In this document: in pieces, positions 1 to 11,376 of the stretch
Layout of the letters: the number at the start of each line of letters is the position of its first letter
How positions within the stretch are numbered: position 1 is the first letter of the stretch
Assembly (NCBI GenBank): GCA_003049465.1
Contig: PYSS01000030.1
Location: forward strand, 1 to 64,000
Length of the DNA stretch: 64,000 bases
Direction of reading: 5' to 3'
Source: Magnaporthiopsis rhizophila
Lineage: Eukaryota; Ascomycota; Sordariomycetes; Magnaporthales; Magnaporthaceae
The notes under the pieces: model-generated
What the model saw: only the letters and a program-made list of their open reading frames with translations
The model's database searches: none
What the model was told of the DNA's origin: nothing
Position numbers and translations under genes: made by a program

Positions 1-733
1 CCCCATTGCTCCTCCCACAATCGCGCGTAATATACAATATTTATCCCGCCTCCCAAACAAAACAAAAATCCAATCCTTGGATGTGTAAGGCAGTTGGTAA
101 AAAAAGAGAGAGACCTAACGCCAGTCCCAGCGAGAGCTGGACGACTCGGGAGCCACCCATCGAGCCTGAGATTGTTATATACATACATATGGTGGAAAGG
201 ACGACAGGAAAGAGAAAACCTAGGGAGACGGAGCGGGTCTGGTTGTGTCTGTGGTCGTAAATTACGGAGTAGCATGAGATGAAAAGCGGTTTGTTGTTGG
301 TTAGCTGGCGAGACGCGGCTGGCTCGGGGATTGCGTGCGTTGGGCGCTCGGTCCCGAATGTGGGAGCGAGCTGAAGAGCTCGTGAGGAGCCACGGCCTGG
401 ACCAGGCCATCCATGTTTTGTGATGGTTGTTGGTTGCGCCCGCTGGAAAAGGAAAGATGGCGGTGTGTGCACAAAGCTGCTGACCGCGGGCGGTCCACTC
501 CGGTCCACACATGTGTCTCGTTCCACCGAGTCGTCGCCGGGGTTCGAACCAACGGGCCAAAAAGGCCCTCCTCGTCGTTTTTTTTTTTTCTTTCTTCTCT
601 GTCCAAACGGAAAACGGTGTAGCGCGCTTAGTATTATGCAGGAAACAACGAACGACAGCCCCGCGATCCTAGGCAGCAATAGGGCCGTCAAGCCCGAAAA
701 GGCGGGCTGTTTGATACAACGAGGGAGCTGGGC
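1..733. other. gene-free stretch downstream of the first gene
   Basis: No supported gene. Open frames here run on both strands, overlap one another and show no recognisable motif or signal sequence. A T-rich run lies near 579-600. This is probably the 3' flank of the membrane-protein gene that ends at 734. Confidence 0.5.
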
Positions 734-2188
734 CTAGAAGTGCCGTCGGTTGTCCTCGTCTGGCGGAGGAGAAATGGTTATGGCGGCCGAGTCGGGATTC
801 CTAAGGGGAGAGACGGAGGTGGTGACGGCAGAGAAAGGCGCGCCGGTAACAGGCGTCGGATCGTAAGGCACGGCCGCGGGATTCGAGTCTATCTCGACGG
901 GCATCCTGTCCAGGGGGTGTGATTCTAGCTCGGCGAGCTCGACATTTCCGGGAGGCATATTCGGCTTGTGCGGCGCGTAGTAATCTTCTGGCTGCGGCTG
1001 CGGCGTCGCGGTGCCGTTGTTGTTGTCCACCCCCACCGCCTGCATCTGCCCCGTCTGCTCGACGAGCTCGACACCCTGGGTGTTGGGGTCGCCGGGGTCG
1101 TAGGGGCTCGCCGACCGCGCCGTCGCTGCGTACGCCCCGACCGTGGCGGGGGAGTGCCACCGGCTGATGATGGGGTCCGCCGCCGCCACCGCCGAGAGCA
1201 TCTTGGGGTCGCCGCCGTAGAGCCCTGGGGTGGTCTGGCCCGGCGCAAAAGGGTCGTAGCCGACGCCGCCGCTGCCGTCTTCTGGGAGCCCAGGAGTCGA
1301 GGTGGCCGTCCTGTGCGGGACGATCGAGTGCCGCACCTCGTTGGCCCGGCGGCGGCGCATAAACAAAAAGATAAACACAGCGGCGATCAAGGCCAGCACG
1401 GCCACGACGCCGATGACAATCCCGGCCACGATGGCGGGTGGGAGTCCGACCTGGATCGTGGTACTGCCGTTCATGTTCCCGTTCCCGTTCCCGTTTTCAC
1501 CGCCGTCCGGGGGTACCAACCCCGGCTGTTCGCTGACCCCGGACCCGGCGGAGGCGGTGGTTGATGTTATGGCGAGGGGAAAGACGGCGTAGTATACCCC
1601 GAGGGGCTTTTGGCTATTGGCATTCACAAGGGTTGTGGCGAATGCCGCCATGGCCGACACATCAGATGCCGTCGCCGTCTTGACCCATATTTGGGTCGGA
1701 GAAGCAATTGTCCTGTAGCAATTTCGGGTACTAAGGTTGAAGAGACAGGAGTCGAAGCCTGGGGGACAACACCAAGCCTGTGAGTAATGAACGGACCCTA
1801 GAGCGATTTTTGGTCTGCAGCTGCCGTCGGATGGAACGGCCCAGCCTGACGGACATGCAGTTCCCGGATATGCCGCGGTGACTACATCGCTGAAAGTGCC
1901 CGTTTTTCGCAAGAAGATATCCCTGTAGCCGGCCGGGTAGCAGGAGGATTCGATGTAAACGTTATCGCTCTCGTCGGCGCTATCATACTCGTGACAAGCA
2001 TCGAACCAGTCGCCCTTCTTTGAGCACACCACAGGACGACCCTTGGTTTTGCACGAGGTAGGCGGTATCCAGTGTGTTGTCTGTGGCGGTAGTGAAAAAG
2101 TGTCTGTTGCCATAGCGCCGACACTGCCACGCGTGTATTCGACGGTGATGGTCGGGGTCGCATATGTCAACGAGGCCTCTGTCGTCAT
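734..2188 (-). CDS. Cys-rich single-pass membrane protein of unknown function
   Basis: Uninterrupted frame of 484 residues from an ATG at 2188 to a stop at 734. About 200 N-terminal residues hold roughly ten cysteines (for example C46, C55, C65, C83, C112, C124, the pair C140-C141, C148, C157). A Gly/Asn-rich linker follows (about 228-245), then one strong hydrophobic helix (about 252-276) closed by four arginines, then a Pro/Ser/Gly-rich cytoplasmic tail of about 205 residues. There is no N-terminal signal peptide, so the Cys-rich part would have to be moved outside by the internal helix. The layout resembles fungal wall-sensor-like proteins, but it has no WSC signature and I cannot name the family. 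Sensor or adhesion role is inference. An upstream exon carrying a signal peptide is possible but was not found. Confidence 0.75.
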   Translation of the reverse strand: MTTEASLTYATPTITVEYTRGSVGAMATDTFSLPPQTTHWIPPTSCKTKGRPVVCSKKGDWFDACHEYDSADESDNVYIESSCYPAGYRDIFLRKTGTFSDVVTAAYPGTACPSGWAVPSDGSCRPKIALGSVHYSQAWCCPPGFDSCLFNLSTRNCYRTIASPTQIWVKTATASDVSAMAAFATTLVNANSQKPLGVYYAVFPLAITSTTASAGSGVSEQPGLVPPDGGENGNGNGNMNGSTTIQVGLPPAIVAGIVIGVVAVLALIAAVFIFLFMRRRRANEVRHSIVPHRTATSTPGLPEDGSGGVGYDPFAPGQTTPGLYGGDPKMLSAVAAADPIISRWHSPATVGAYAATARSASPYDPGDPNTQGVELVEQTGQMQAVGVDNNNGTATPQPQPEDYYAPHKPNMPPGNVELAELESHPLDRMPVEIDSNPAAVPYDPTPVTGAPFSAVTTSVSPLRNPDSAAITISPPPDEDNRRHF

Positions 2189-5100
2189 ACTTCGGGCCGA
2201 AGAAGGCCGTTGTATGTTCGCCGAAGGTCAAGTCGAGATCTGCTCGGTCGGCCGCTGTCTCCCGTACTCCTCTGCCCGCCCGAGGGACTCTCGTCTCGTG
2301 TTCCTCCGTAGAGTCCCCTTTCAGTATTTTGTGCGGGACGTCAGGCAGGTCGGGACAGCTGCGTGAAAGCCCCAGGCAAAGAGCACTGTTGGATAGTATG
2401 GGCGTCCTGAAGATCGGATGAAGCAAGCGATAGTGCAGGTGTAGGACGCAATGGTCGTCGTGTATTCGCGTCCGTCTTGGGTATTAATCAAAAGGGTATA
2501 CGCAACGCCGCTGCCCGAATAAGCCAAGGAAAAAAAACCAAACAAAACATTAATGGAACAAACTATTGGGTATGTACCGATATGATGGTATGACGAGGGA
2601 CGCGAGAGGAGAAAGAAGCTAAAGAGAGGACAACGGAGGTCAAAACCGCACTGAGCCCATCGGGGCAAAGGTCACAATGGGGAGGGGAGGCCTTGGGGAG
2701 AGAGAGCTCTGGGAGAAGGCAAGGGTGCAGCCCACAATCGAAATGCCCCCAAGGCTAAGCAACGGGGTACGTTGTACAGGGTGGGTGAGTGATTATCTCG
2801 AGTGCGTTCAGAACGGCCAAGCGATCAGGCATCCCTGCAACGGGAAGGGTGGGACTGGGGCTGGGACGGTGATGAATAGCGCGGCGTGCTCAATCTCAGT
2901 GGGTGGTCGTGGTGCTGTTGGTGGTGGCAGGTACCATGCTGGTGCCGCGCCTCTCTACCGGACCACATGGCTGTCTGCCAGCCTGCCAGGGGTGGTGTAT
3001 GGCATCCCGTAGGCCAGCCTGGGGCAAGCGAGCGAAGAGCCCCATTCTGGCCTGGAGCCTTGGTGAGGTCGCTTTGAAGGATGCAGGCAACGCAGGCGCA
3101 GTTGGCGGCTACTTGGCCGCTTATTTCCGGTCATTGGTGGGCGGCTCTCAAAGGTACGAGCAAGCAGGCGCCGATGGACGGTGGACGATGGCGATGGCGA
3201 TGGGCGCTAGTCCGATGCTCGACACCCTCCCGCCGCCTCCACGTTGCAGCCTCAGGGGTGACGACCAGACAGCCGCACCAGCGAAAGGCGGCGGTGTTCA
3301 TCTCGCCGTGGGTCGGGCCATTTGCCAGCGATGATGTGCAGGGGGCTGCTGGTAACCGACGCGGAGAGCCCACCCCTGACAGGTCCTCGGCTGATGGGGC
3401 CTGCTTTGCAGACAGACAGCTTTGGCTGCAGGCAGATGGATAATAGAGGAGCCCGTCCCGGGCTGACGGCCTCAAATGGATGGCAAGGCGTGGCATCGGC
3501 CTGCATCTTTGCCACTGTGTTTCGATGAAAGAATCTTCTGGTGCGGTGTGCAAAGAAGGTGCCCAGTTGGGACGCACTGTCAACAAGGCCAGGCTCTCGA
3601 TTCGAAAGCTCCGTGCAGGCATGCACACCCCAATCGGGCCAGAAGTGCTGACAGAGTGGGGTTTTATTAATTTCTATTTTGAGGGGTCAAAAATGCCATG
3701 CAGCAGGCACTGGGCAGGCTGCAGCTTTGTCTGGGGCCCCAACAGTCATTGGAAGCGCTGGGTCTGGCCACGATGTTTTTTTTTTTTTTTCTTTTTTTTT
3801 TTTTTCTTTTTTTTTTTCTCCCTCTTCGGCGCTCGGGAACAAGAGGCAATGTCGAAGCTGAAGATACCCACTGCGCGGAACAAGACTTCCTGATTGTAAC
3901 ACTGCAGGAAAACATCGAAGCCGTGAGACAGAAAGACGGACCACCAAATCCAAAAATCATTGATGGTGGGTGGGGTGGCGGGGATCTCGTGGAGGCTTGG
4001 GCAATTGCCACGCTGGGTCCAATTCCCCGCTTTTCCGGCGAGCATCAAAGCCAACAGCCCGCGCCAAGGTGCGACATATTGGCTGCTGGGCCGCATCATG
4101 GATGTTCTGGTCTTGCTCGACGGGCAAGCTGGACGTCTGTGAAGGTGGGCAAGGTGGGCAAGACACTATCCACACTGCCGAGCTCTTTCTTATCCCCGAT
4201 CCTGCATCATCGACAATGGAACCTCTTCCTTCTGTGGCTCCTCGTCCAGATGCAAGGCACCCCTCGCGGATCCCGAAGTGACGCGAAGGCACCTAATCCG
4301 GCAATTCGTAACGGCGCGATGCTAGATTCGAAGCCTCGCATGGCTGCTGATTTCAAGGTGCTGAGAACCGAGCACCGAGCTGTCCCAAAAGCCTGGGAAA
4401 TTAGTGTCAATGTATTGGAAGCCCGCGGACCCGATCCGGCCAGCAGAGTAAGCAGCCCCAGGGATCATGCCAGCGGTCCTTGCTCGATATTTCTCTCTCC
4501 TGGTGTTTTCTCAACACCCCTGCACCAACGACACCACGCCGCCATGGAATGGCCATGCATGGCTGCCCTGATCACAACCACGTCTTCCCTGCTTCGTTGT
4601 ACAAGACAGGAGCTGTCCCGACGGTTTACTTGTTGGCGCCAACGTGCAGGCAATGGCTCAGGTCCCGAGCCGTCATTGTCGGGCGGCTTTCCTGCCGATT
4701 TGCTAAAGTCCCTGTGAGCTTCATTGGCTTCAGCTCGCCAAGGCTACGATTTATCCGTGTTTAACATGCATCCATTGTTGGTAGATGCAGACGCAACGTG
4801 CCGTCACATTGCCCATCCATTTGTATTTTAGGCTATGCCTCCCCGTCGTCGCCGGCAGGTTTTTCGCTCCAGTGGACTTGATCACGAGCGGTCATCGCCC
4901 CCAAACAATCATCTACGCAATTTGCGAGCAGGCGAGTGCACTTTGGGGGTCAAGGCCAGGGTGATTCTCCAGCTTCTGCGCCCACAGCGATCCATTCAGC
5001 GTCACGGTGAATTGAAGCCTGAGGCACGCGCCGACAGAAGCCTGTTGACGATTTGTCTTCCTTCTCTTCTTGTCAAAAACAGCGTGGCGTGTGCTCCAAG

Positions 5101-5724
5101 CGGCCCACAACCGCGTGTCTTTCGGTGTCTGCTCAGCCCATGGCGAGTTCGGGATTCCACGGGCGGCGTTCGACTTGGTCCATGCGTCGGGGTATGGTGC
5201 CACAAGGAGATTGCATCCCAGACCTGACCGCAATTCTCCAGTCCCAGCGTCTGGCCTTTTTCTTGCCCTGACATGCCTTTGTTCAGCACCCTAATTAGTT
5301 GTTGACGCACATCAGGCCATCGGTAATGGCTGCTCCCGCGAGATGGTTCCTGATTAGTGGACCGCCGACCCACCTGGAGGCTCGCTCTGGTTGGCTCGGC
5401 ACCGCGGAAGGCTCGTCGAAACATCATACCATTCACCTGGGTTCGCCAGCCCATCCGGCGATCGCGGCCTCGATATCGGGCTATGAAGAGAAATGCCATC
5501 GCCAAAGCGGCAGGAGGTATTTGACAATAAATAGCAATGTCAGTCCCGGCTTTGGGGTTGGCGGTCCTGCATTCCGCCAGGCCTGCAATACCAGCACACC
5601 CCATCACCCTGGTATCACCACGTCTGGACGAGGACGGATTATCCCGAGAGTCCGCGAGACAAGACAGATCTTCTGCTTTGCAACCAATATTTGATCCGCC
5701 TGGGGGTTGACCGCCACCGCCAAC
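2189..5724. other. 3.5 kb gene-free stretch
   Basis: No protein family was recognised on either strand. The longest frame here (339 codons, 3698-4717) runs through a T tract and looks like a chance opening. Apart from that tract the composition is unremarkable. It could hold the promoters of the divergent flanking genes (start at 2188 on minus, 5725 on plus). Confidence 0.5.
3776..3817. repeat. homopolymeric T tract (42 nt, two C interruptions)
   Basis: Seen directly: T14-C-T14-C-T11 with a further pyrimidine tail. On the minus strand this is a poly(A) tract. No retroelement coding sequence or target-site duplication was seen next to it, so a simple repeat is the conservative call. Confidence 0.85.
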
Positions 5725-6774
5725 ATGCTTCACCTTCACGCCATGGCCAACGCCACTGGCCTGGCGTCCACCGCCGACGTGACGCTGCCCTTCGTCTTTG
5801 ACGAAGTCACCAAGAACTATCAGACGCTGAATGTTGCCGAGCGCCTATGGGCAGTAAGTCTGCTGGATCAACTGCTTTGGTGGACTTGCGCCTGCTGACT
5901 GCCCGGTAGACCTGGTACGTCTGGATGCAGAACGACATCTTGGCAACCGGGGTCCTCACATTCCTCGTCCACGAGATCGTCTACTTCGGAAGGTCATTGC
6001 CATGGATCATCATCGACGCGATGCCTTTCTTCCGCAGGTGGAAAATCCAAGCCGTGCGTCTGGCCCCTCCTGCCCCGGTTCGTCCGGTACGGGGAAGCAA
6101 TCACTGACATCAGCTCCTGACTACAGGATAAAGTCCCGACGTGGAAGGAGCAGTTCCAGTGCGCCGCCCTCGTTCTCCTCAGCCACTTCACCGTCGAGCT
6201 TCCCGAAATCTGGCTGTTCCACCCCATGGCCATATGGTGCGGCATGGCCTTCGACGTGCCGTTCCCGCCCATGTGGAAAATGGCGCTCCATATTGCCATC
6301 TTCTTTGTGCTCGAGGACACATGGCATTACTGGACGCACCGTCTCATGCACCAGCCTACGCTTTACCGCTTGATCCACAAGCTGCATCACACCTACTCGG
6401 CCCCCTTTGGCCTGACTGCCGAGTACGCCTCGCCCATCGAGGTCCTGGTCCTGGGGTTGGGCACTGCCGGCACCCCTCTCCTGTGGGTCTACCTGACGAA
6501 CGATCTGCACCTCTTCACTATGCAGCTCTGGATCGTCCTTCGCCTGCTTCAAGCCGTCGATGCCCACAGCGGGTACGAGTTCCCCTGGAGCCTTCACCAT
6601 TTCATCCCCTTCTGGGCCGGCGCCGACCACCACGATCTGCACCACGAGAAGTTTATCGGCAACTACGCGTCCTGCTTCCGTTGGTGGGACTACTGCCTCG
6701 ACACCGAGGCTGGCGTCGAGGCCGCCACCAAGCGCCGCGAGAAGAAGCTTGCCAAGGCCAAGAAGAACATGTAA
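5725..6774 (+). CDS. ERG25: C-4 methylsterol oxidase (fatty acid hydroxylase superfamily)
   Basis: Three exons, 5725-5853, 5910-6053 and 6127-6774, give 306 residues. The introns begin GTAAGT and GTGCGT, and the joins keep frame. The family removes C-4 methyl groups from lanosterol-type sterols in the ER with ERG26 and ERG27. The di-iron histidine boxes are all visible: HRLMH at 162-166, HKLHH at 175-179 and HHDLHH at 259-264, with a further HH at 248-249. Hydrophobic spans lie around 52-75, 106-125 and 144-160. The C-terminus is lysine-rich (KKLAKAKKNM), as in ER-retained members. Length fits fungal ERG25 (about 300). The start is the ATG at 5725; another in-frame ATG lies 5 codons later. 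Other sterol-desaturase-family members cannot be fully excluded, but the box spacing and length fit ERG25 best. Confidence 0.92.
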
Positions 6775-7096
6775 GAAGGCATGTAACATGTTTACAATGG
6801 TATACCCTAGGTATAGAGTTCCATTGACACGGAGATGCAGTAACGAGCTGTTATAATTAATAATACCCTTGGAGGAAACGACGCAGCTCTTCCGCTTATC
6901 GACGGGGCACAGGGCCGGTGCCGGGCTAGATTTGGCGTTACTAGTGGTTGCCAGTTCAAGATCGGCTGTACATAGGCGAAAGCAAATAGATGTTTGTTTT
7001 GTTGTTCTCATCTTCTCTGCCCTTGCTTGACGAAATTTGATACAAGTAGTCAACATAACGGTCCTCACCACTGAAAGTACCTGAGCACCGCTGGCT
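6775..7096. other. 3' flank between two convergent genes
   Basis: About 320 bases between the stop of ERG25 (plus) and the stop of the lipocalin gene (minus). It must hold both 3' untranslated regions. No gene is seen. Confidence 0.6.
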
Positions 7097-7895
7097 TCAA
7101 GTGAAGGCGCAGTTCTCCTGGCTAGTCTTGGCAACCCGATCCAAATTGGAGCCGAGCAGGCCTGCGCGCTCGATCCAGGCCTTTTTTTATTATTATTATT
7201 GTCAGCATGCCGCGATAAGTCATGGGTAGCAGGGATGCGGCCTACATCAAGAACGGCGCCTGGTGGCCTCTGCTCGCGGCTGAGCACGAAGAGGGTGCTG
7301 AAGTTGCTGGACTGCACAATCGCAAAGTCTCCGGTGTAATCTAGACGGGCGGGCAGGCGGGTGGTTTCGTCTTGGTCAGCAAGCCGGCTCGGACTCCCAC
7401 TTCAGCTCTGCTCGCCCTAAAGGGCAGCGCGCACGCGTACCCTGGACGATGTAGTTGGGGCCGGGGCAGGCGGGACCCGACTGCCCGGGGAACTGGACGC
7501 GGAAGACGCCGGCGGCTCCGTACGAAGGGTTTGCTGGTCCCGCGCCCCCGACGATGTTTACGGGTGCGCCCTGGGCCTCGCAGCTGTTGTTTACCTGCAC
7601 CCTTCCGTCATCCTGTAGGTTCGTCAGTCGTGGGACATCACACTTAAAGCTGTGGGATGCCTTTTGTGGGCAGTTGGTCACCGACGTTGAGCTGGTATTC
7701 GGCAAAAATGCATTTGCACCCGGCCGTGAAGGGGGCTAGCGTGCCGGCAACCTGGTACCAGCGGCCGAGGTACGAGTCTAGCTCGAAGCCAATGTCTGCG
7801 GCTGGGTAGAAGCACTCGCCGTCCCAGGTTGACGGGACGGCAGCACCGCTGGCGAGCACGGCCGATAGCAGGAACGTGGCGAGGGTTGGCCTCAT
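7097..7895 (-). CDS. secreted lipocalin-like protein
   Basis: Four exons on the minus strand, 7895-7686, 7612-7441, 7340-7246 and 7180-7097, join in frame to 186 residues. An N-terminal signal peptide (about 1-19) is followed by the lipocalin GxW block (LGRWYQVAG, 43-51). The middle exon gives beta-strand-like sequence with cysteines. The third block is LSREQRP in exon 3, and the last exon ends in a C-terminal helix (WIERAGLLG) plus a final Cys. These are the three structurally conserved blocks of the calycin/lipocalin fold, close in size to bacterial Blc and apolipoprotein D. Lipocalins carry small hydrophobic ligands; the ligand here is unknown. The first donor (GTCGGT) is weak, yet using it joins QLN to DDG with the family spacing. 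Intron 3 ends in an A-rich stretch. Confidence 0.82.
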
Positions 7896-8489
7896 TTTGG
7901 CTCTGTGTCTGTCCAGGAGCGGTATAAAAAAAATGAGAGGAGAAACAGAGAGTTGTTTTGCAGACGAGGGGTGCTGTATTAGCTGTTCTAGTTCCGTGAG
8001 TTCCAAATTGACAGGATAATCCACTCCTAGGTTTAAGTAGCCGGCGTTCGAATATCATTCTAGACCGCTCTCTGCCGAATAGGGCATCATGATGATGCTA
8101 ACGCTTGGAGTCTTGTGGTTAGTTACCCTTCACCAAGACAAATTGGCGGCCGGTGACGCCATCGACGCCCAGCCCACTTGCCCCATCGGGCAAGCAGCTC
8201 GCGTCGCGATCTGGAGACCGCCGCTTGGCGTGCCCTGGATCGGGCCAGGGCCGCTTCTACTCCAGCTCTTGGCGGGCTTGGTTTCTCTGCTCAAATCATC
8301 GACGATTGACCGATTTCACTGCGCGCACGACGGGTTCGATGATTAAACGATCAAGGTACGTGCCAAAGCGTAATTAATTGTGATACATTTTCTCTTAGAT
8401 ACCAGGAATCCGACGCGGCTTCTTTGCTGCGTATTCATGATATTAACCCTGTTTTGAAGGTGTGTTTCTCTCCATGTCGAATCAGATTC
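7896..8489. other. intergenic region upstream of the lipocalin gene
   Basis: About 590 bases between the start of the lipocalin gene and the stop of the next minus-strand gene. It should contain the lipocalin promoter. No reading frame here has support. Confidence 0.5.
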
Positions 8490-9317
8490 TTAAAGCACAT
8501 GGACTGCGGCAAAAACGGCACCATAGACAACGATAGCCATCGCGGCGTTGGGAATGAAGTTCGCAGCCCCGGCCGGGACGGGCGGCGAAGACGGCCTGGA
8601 CTGTAGTTCGAATAAAAAGTCAGTTTTACCGCCTCTAAATTGGCCACTAAAACGCGCGACGGGCGAAAAGAGCAAGTGACTGGGTTTGTGGCCTACGTTG
8701 GGGGTGGAGGAGTTGCCTCGAGTGCCAGATGCGGTGGAGCTGGCGCTCCCCGACGGCGTTGATGCGCGGCCCGTGGTGGCCGGGGCGGTCGTCTGGGGCA
8801 TGGCCGTGGTGGCGGGCGAGGACGCGGGCGAGGCAGCAGGGTCGACAGCGGGGAGGGCGTCAGGGACGGGGTCCTGCTTGCCCGAGGCCGGCGTGGTGGA
8901 AAGGCCGCAGGCGCGCCCGAAGTTTTCGAGGGTCCTTCCGTACATGGTCCAGATGTTGGCATTGTCCGGGCCGGAGCACTTGAGGCAGTTCGCGTAGTTT
9001 GTTTTGAAGACGTCGTTGGAGCAGCGAGCGTCGCCGCTGAAGCGGCCTTGGCGGATTGCCTGGCCTTTTTTGTAGGAAGATGTGATATTAGTCGCCAAAA
9101 CGTAGAAGAGGTACACACGACCGAGATGGAGACGTTTCCGAGTTCGAGAAAGGGTCCGAGAAAACTCACCGCAGGTGTTGTGGCAGTTGTATCCTGGAGT
9201 GCCGGGCTCCTGTCGCTTCAGGAGGCGATCGGCCATCTCCAGAGGGTCTTCAGTGATGATAGCCGAGACGCTGGCGGCGGCCAGGAGGCTGCCAAGCAGG
9301 AAACGTACGGAGACCAT
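8490..9317 (-). CDS. Cys-rich secreted protein with probable GPI anchor
   Basis: ATG at 9317. Exon 1 is 9317-9170; exon 2 runs 9064-8697 and exon 3 8600-8490 if a second intron (8696-8601) is removed, giving 208 residues. Residues 1-19 form a signal peptide. A domain of about 70 residues follows, with NCHNTCGQAI at its start, a CSNDVF...CLKC core and CGL at its end; this six-to-eight-Cys pattern recurs in fungal secreted proteins without known function. Next is a Ser/Thr/Pro/Ala-rich stretch likely to be O-glycosylated. The tail ends in a short hydrophobic helix after small residues (AGAAN), as expected for GPI attachment. The second intron is 96 bases, a multiple of three without stop, so retention would only insert 32 residues. 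Cell-wall or membrane surface location is inferred. Confidence 0.75.
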   Translation of the reverse strand: MVSVRFLLGSLLAAASVSAIITEDPLEMADRLLKRQEPGTPGYNCHNTCGEFSRTLSRTRKRLHLGRVYLFYVLATNITSSYKKGQAIRQGRFSGDARCSNDVFKTNYANCLKCSGPDNANIWTMYGRTLENFGRACGLSTTPASGKQDPVPDALPAVDPAASPASSPATTAMPQTTAPATTGRASTPSGSASSTASGTRGNSSTPNVGHKPSHLLFSPVARFSGQFRGGKTDFLFELQSRPSSPPVPAGAANFIPNAAMAIVVYGAVFAAVHVL

Positions 9318-11376
9318 CGTGGCGTGCACTTTAGAGAGAGTTGATAGTGAGACTGCGGTTCTGCACTAAAGGATACCTAATTTGATTGAGCGAGTGTAGG
9401 AGAGGATGCACCTTGCAGCTTGAAGGACAGCGCATGGCAAAAAGGACAATGGCGACCGTGACTTATATAGGATAAATAACGGGATCTTTGGGGTAAAAAC
9501 TCGGCACATGCGGATCTCGCTTGCTCAGCTCAAGCCGCCGCCCCCTGACGGGAAAGCTGCAAGCGCCTACAACCCGACAGGCTTTTGGAAATGGTTACGA
9601 TTCAGCCCCGCAATGTGCCTCCCCACTCGTTCTTGATTGCATAGGTGTAGGCTGGATTTCAGACGCAGGAGGCCAGACTGCCTTGGGGATGATGCCATGG
9701 TCGAAGGCTATGGAAGGAGATCCCTGCTGCTGGAGCAATGCAGCGAGGGGCGAGCGTACACACTAGACCAAAGAGGTCGTGGTCAGCTCGCAGCCAAAGT
9801 TGGGCGGTTGCATGTGTTTACCCGAGTCGCCAGACAGGGGCGGCCGATCCTCGGAGACTGTTTTTGATCAGTGATTGCGAACACGAGGAGAGATGGAGGG
9901 CATTGTATTGGTCTTGGAGTCTAGTGGAAATGGCAACGGGGAGGAACGGGTACACCCCATCCCACATGTTCCATCTTGAACTCAATCAGATGATCAGATT
10001 AGATTAGATGCCTTGATTTGACGATCGATGATGGCCAAGTGGAGCCCCTCTCCACCCTCCACCGCTAGACCCTGCTGGATTGGGCTTGGTACCATCAGAT
10101 AAACCAGGATCGTGCACGATGGCGCCCTATGCCAGCATGTTCTAGCGATGCCAGCCTCCCCTCTTGTGTGACGACCGAACCCTTGAATGGGGTAGTAGCA
10201 ACCTACCGAGCTGTTCGGAGGTGAGTTTTAATCATGTAATGCCAACCCATCAGCTAGTCACCCAGCCCTGTTGGGCGCCCTTTCGCGGCGTAGTGGTTTT
10301 GACCAGTTTCTTGTCCGTGAGAAAGTATGTGCCGTATCCAGCTTGTGCGTCATTTCTCGGAGGCTGGTCAGTGATGGCCCAGTAGGGTAGGTGGCAGCTA
10401 CCATGCGTCTGCGGGATCCAACATTAATCCCACTGTAAATAAAAAGGAGTGAGGGGCATGCTTCCTGCTGATCACCACCCATCACTCTGCACCCCGCCGG
10501 AATAAAGGAAGCTGCAGTCAGAAGAATGAATAGAAAGACAAGTACGTATCGATAGAATAAGCTATCAGCCGGGATAAGGCATCAATTCTCTTTTGTGAAG
10601 TGTCCTTCTGCGTCTCCGAAAGAAGGGATTACAAAGGCCGATCATCAACACACAGCGGGGAGTCACATATCTTCGCAGCAACACTTGGGCAGACTAACTT
10701 AGCTTTGGCGCCTTTGTGTGTGTTCTCAGCTTTCCCGACGCTGTGCAAAGTTTCGGACTTGGCAGCTGCAGGATCTGGGGTGTTGGCGAGTCACAGTCAG
10801 CTACCACCCTCCTCTTGCTTTTTCCCTCCGCGGCTGCCGAACCTACCTAGGGTAACTGGGTATCGGATTCCATCGTTAATAGAGTGGCGCCACTCCGGCA
10901 AAACCTCTATCACCTGCGCTAATGCCATCTCTAACCTGTCCGGGAAAATGTGGGCAGCCCGTCTCTCCCCAAGACTGGTGAGGGTGACTGGATGGGCGGC
11001 ACCACCGCCGATATCGACACACCCATCCCACCTATAACTGGACCTGGACCTTCCTGATTCATACGCACCCTATCCAACAAGATGGCTGCCTGCTTGCTTC
11101 ACATGCCCGGCAATATCCAAGCGGGGAGAGGTTTTGAGTCTATTTACTCCATCCGCATTCGTGCCCTGGAGGAAATTAGTATAAAAGACGGCTGATGCGC
11201 CTCATAAACCCCCATGTCTTCCTCGCTTTTTCCCGCACCCCCAGTCTGCGACCCCAACCTTGTAGTCTCCAGGGAGCTCGGTTGAATCCGTTCTGTCATC
11301 TGAAAAAGCACCGCGCTGATTTTTCCTATTGCACTCTTGCATCAGCACACATCAGTGTTCATCCAAGACCGTCAAG
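9318..11376. other. 2 kb gene-free stretch between divergent genes
   Basis: No recognisable coding sequence; the frames of up to 145 codons have no motif. The stretch separates two genes that read away from each other, so it probably holds both promoters. The only regulatory-looking element I would mark is the TATA-like site at 11180. Confidence 0.5.
11180..11186 (+). promoter_or_regulatory. TATA-like element before the BIM1-like gene
   Basis: The heptamer TATAAAA lies 191 bases before the ATG at 11377, with a pyrimidine-rich leader between. This fits a fungal core promoter, but there is no independent evidence of the transcription start. Confidence 0.35.

Noticed and set aside
530..575. GGTTCGAACC, tRNA B-box-like
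   Set aside because: Only a palindromic word; no T-stem pairing on either strand and no cloverleaf around it.
41..691. Minus-strand open frame of 216 codons
   Set aside because: No recognisable domain; it contains a lysine run coded by the T tract near 579-600 and overlaps competing frames.
3698..4717. Open frame of 339 codons on the plus strand
   Set aside because: It runs through a 42-base T tract as a poly-Phe stretch, has no domain or plausible start, and overlaps other frames of equal quality.
6121..7317. Minus-strand open frame of 398 codons
   Set aside because: It is the antisense of ERG25 exon 3 fused by chance to lipocalin exons 3 and 4 sequence; the true genes use other frames.
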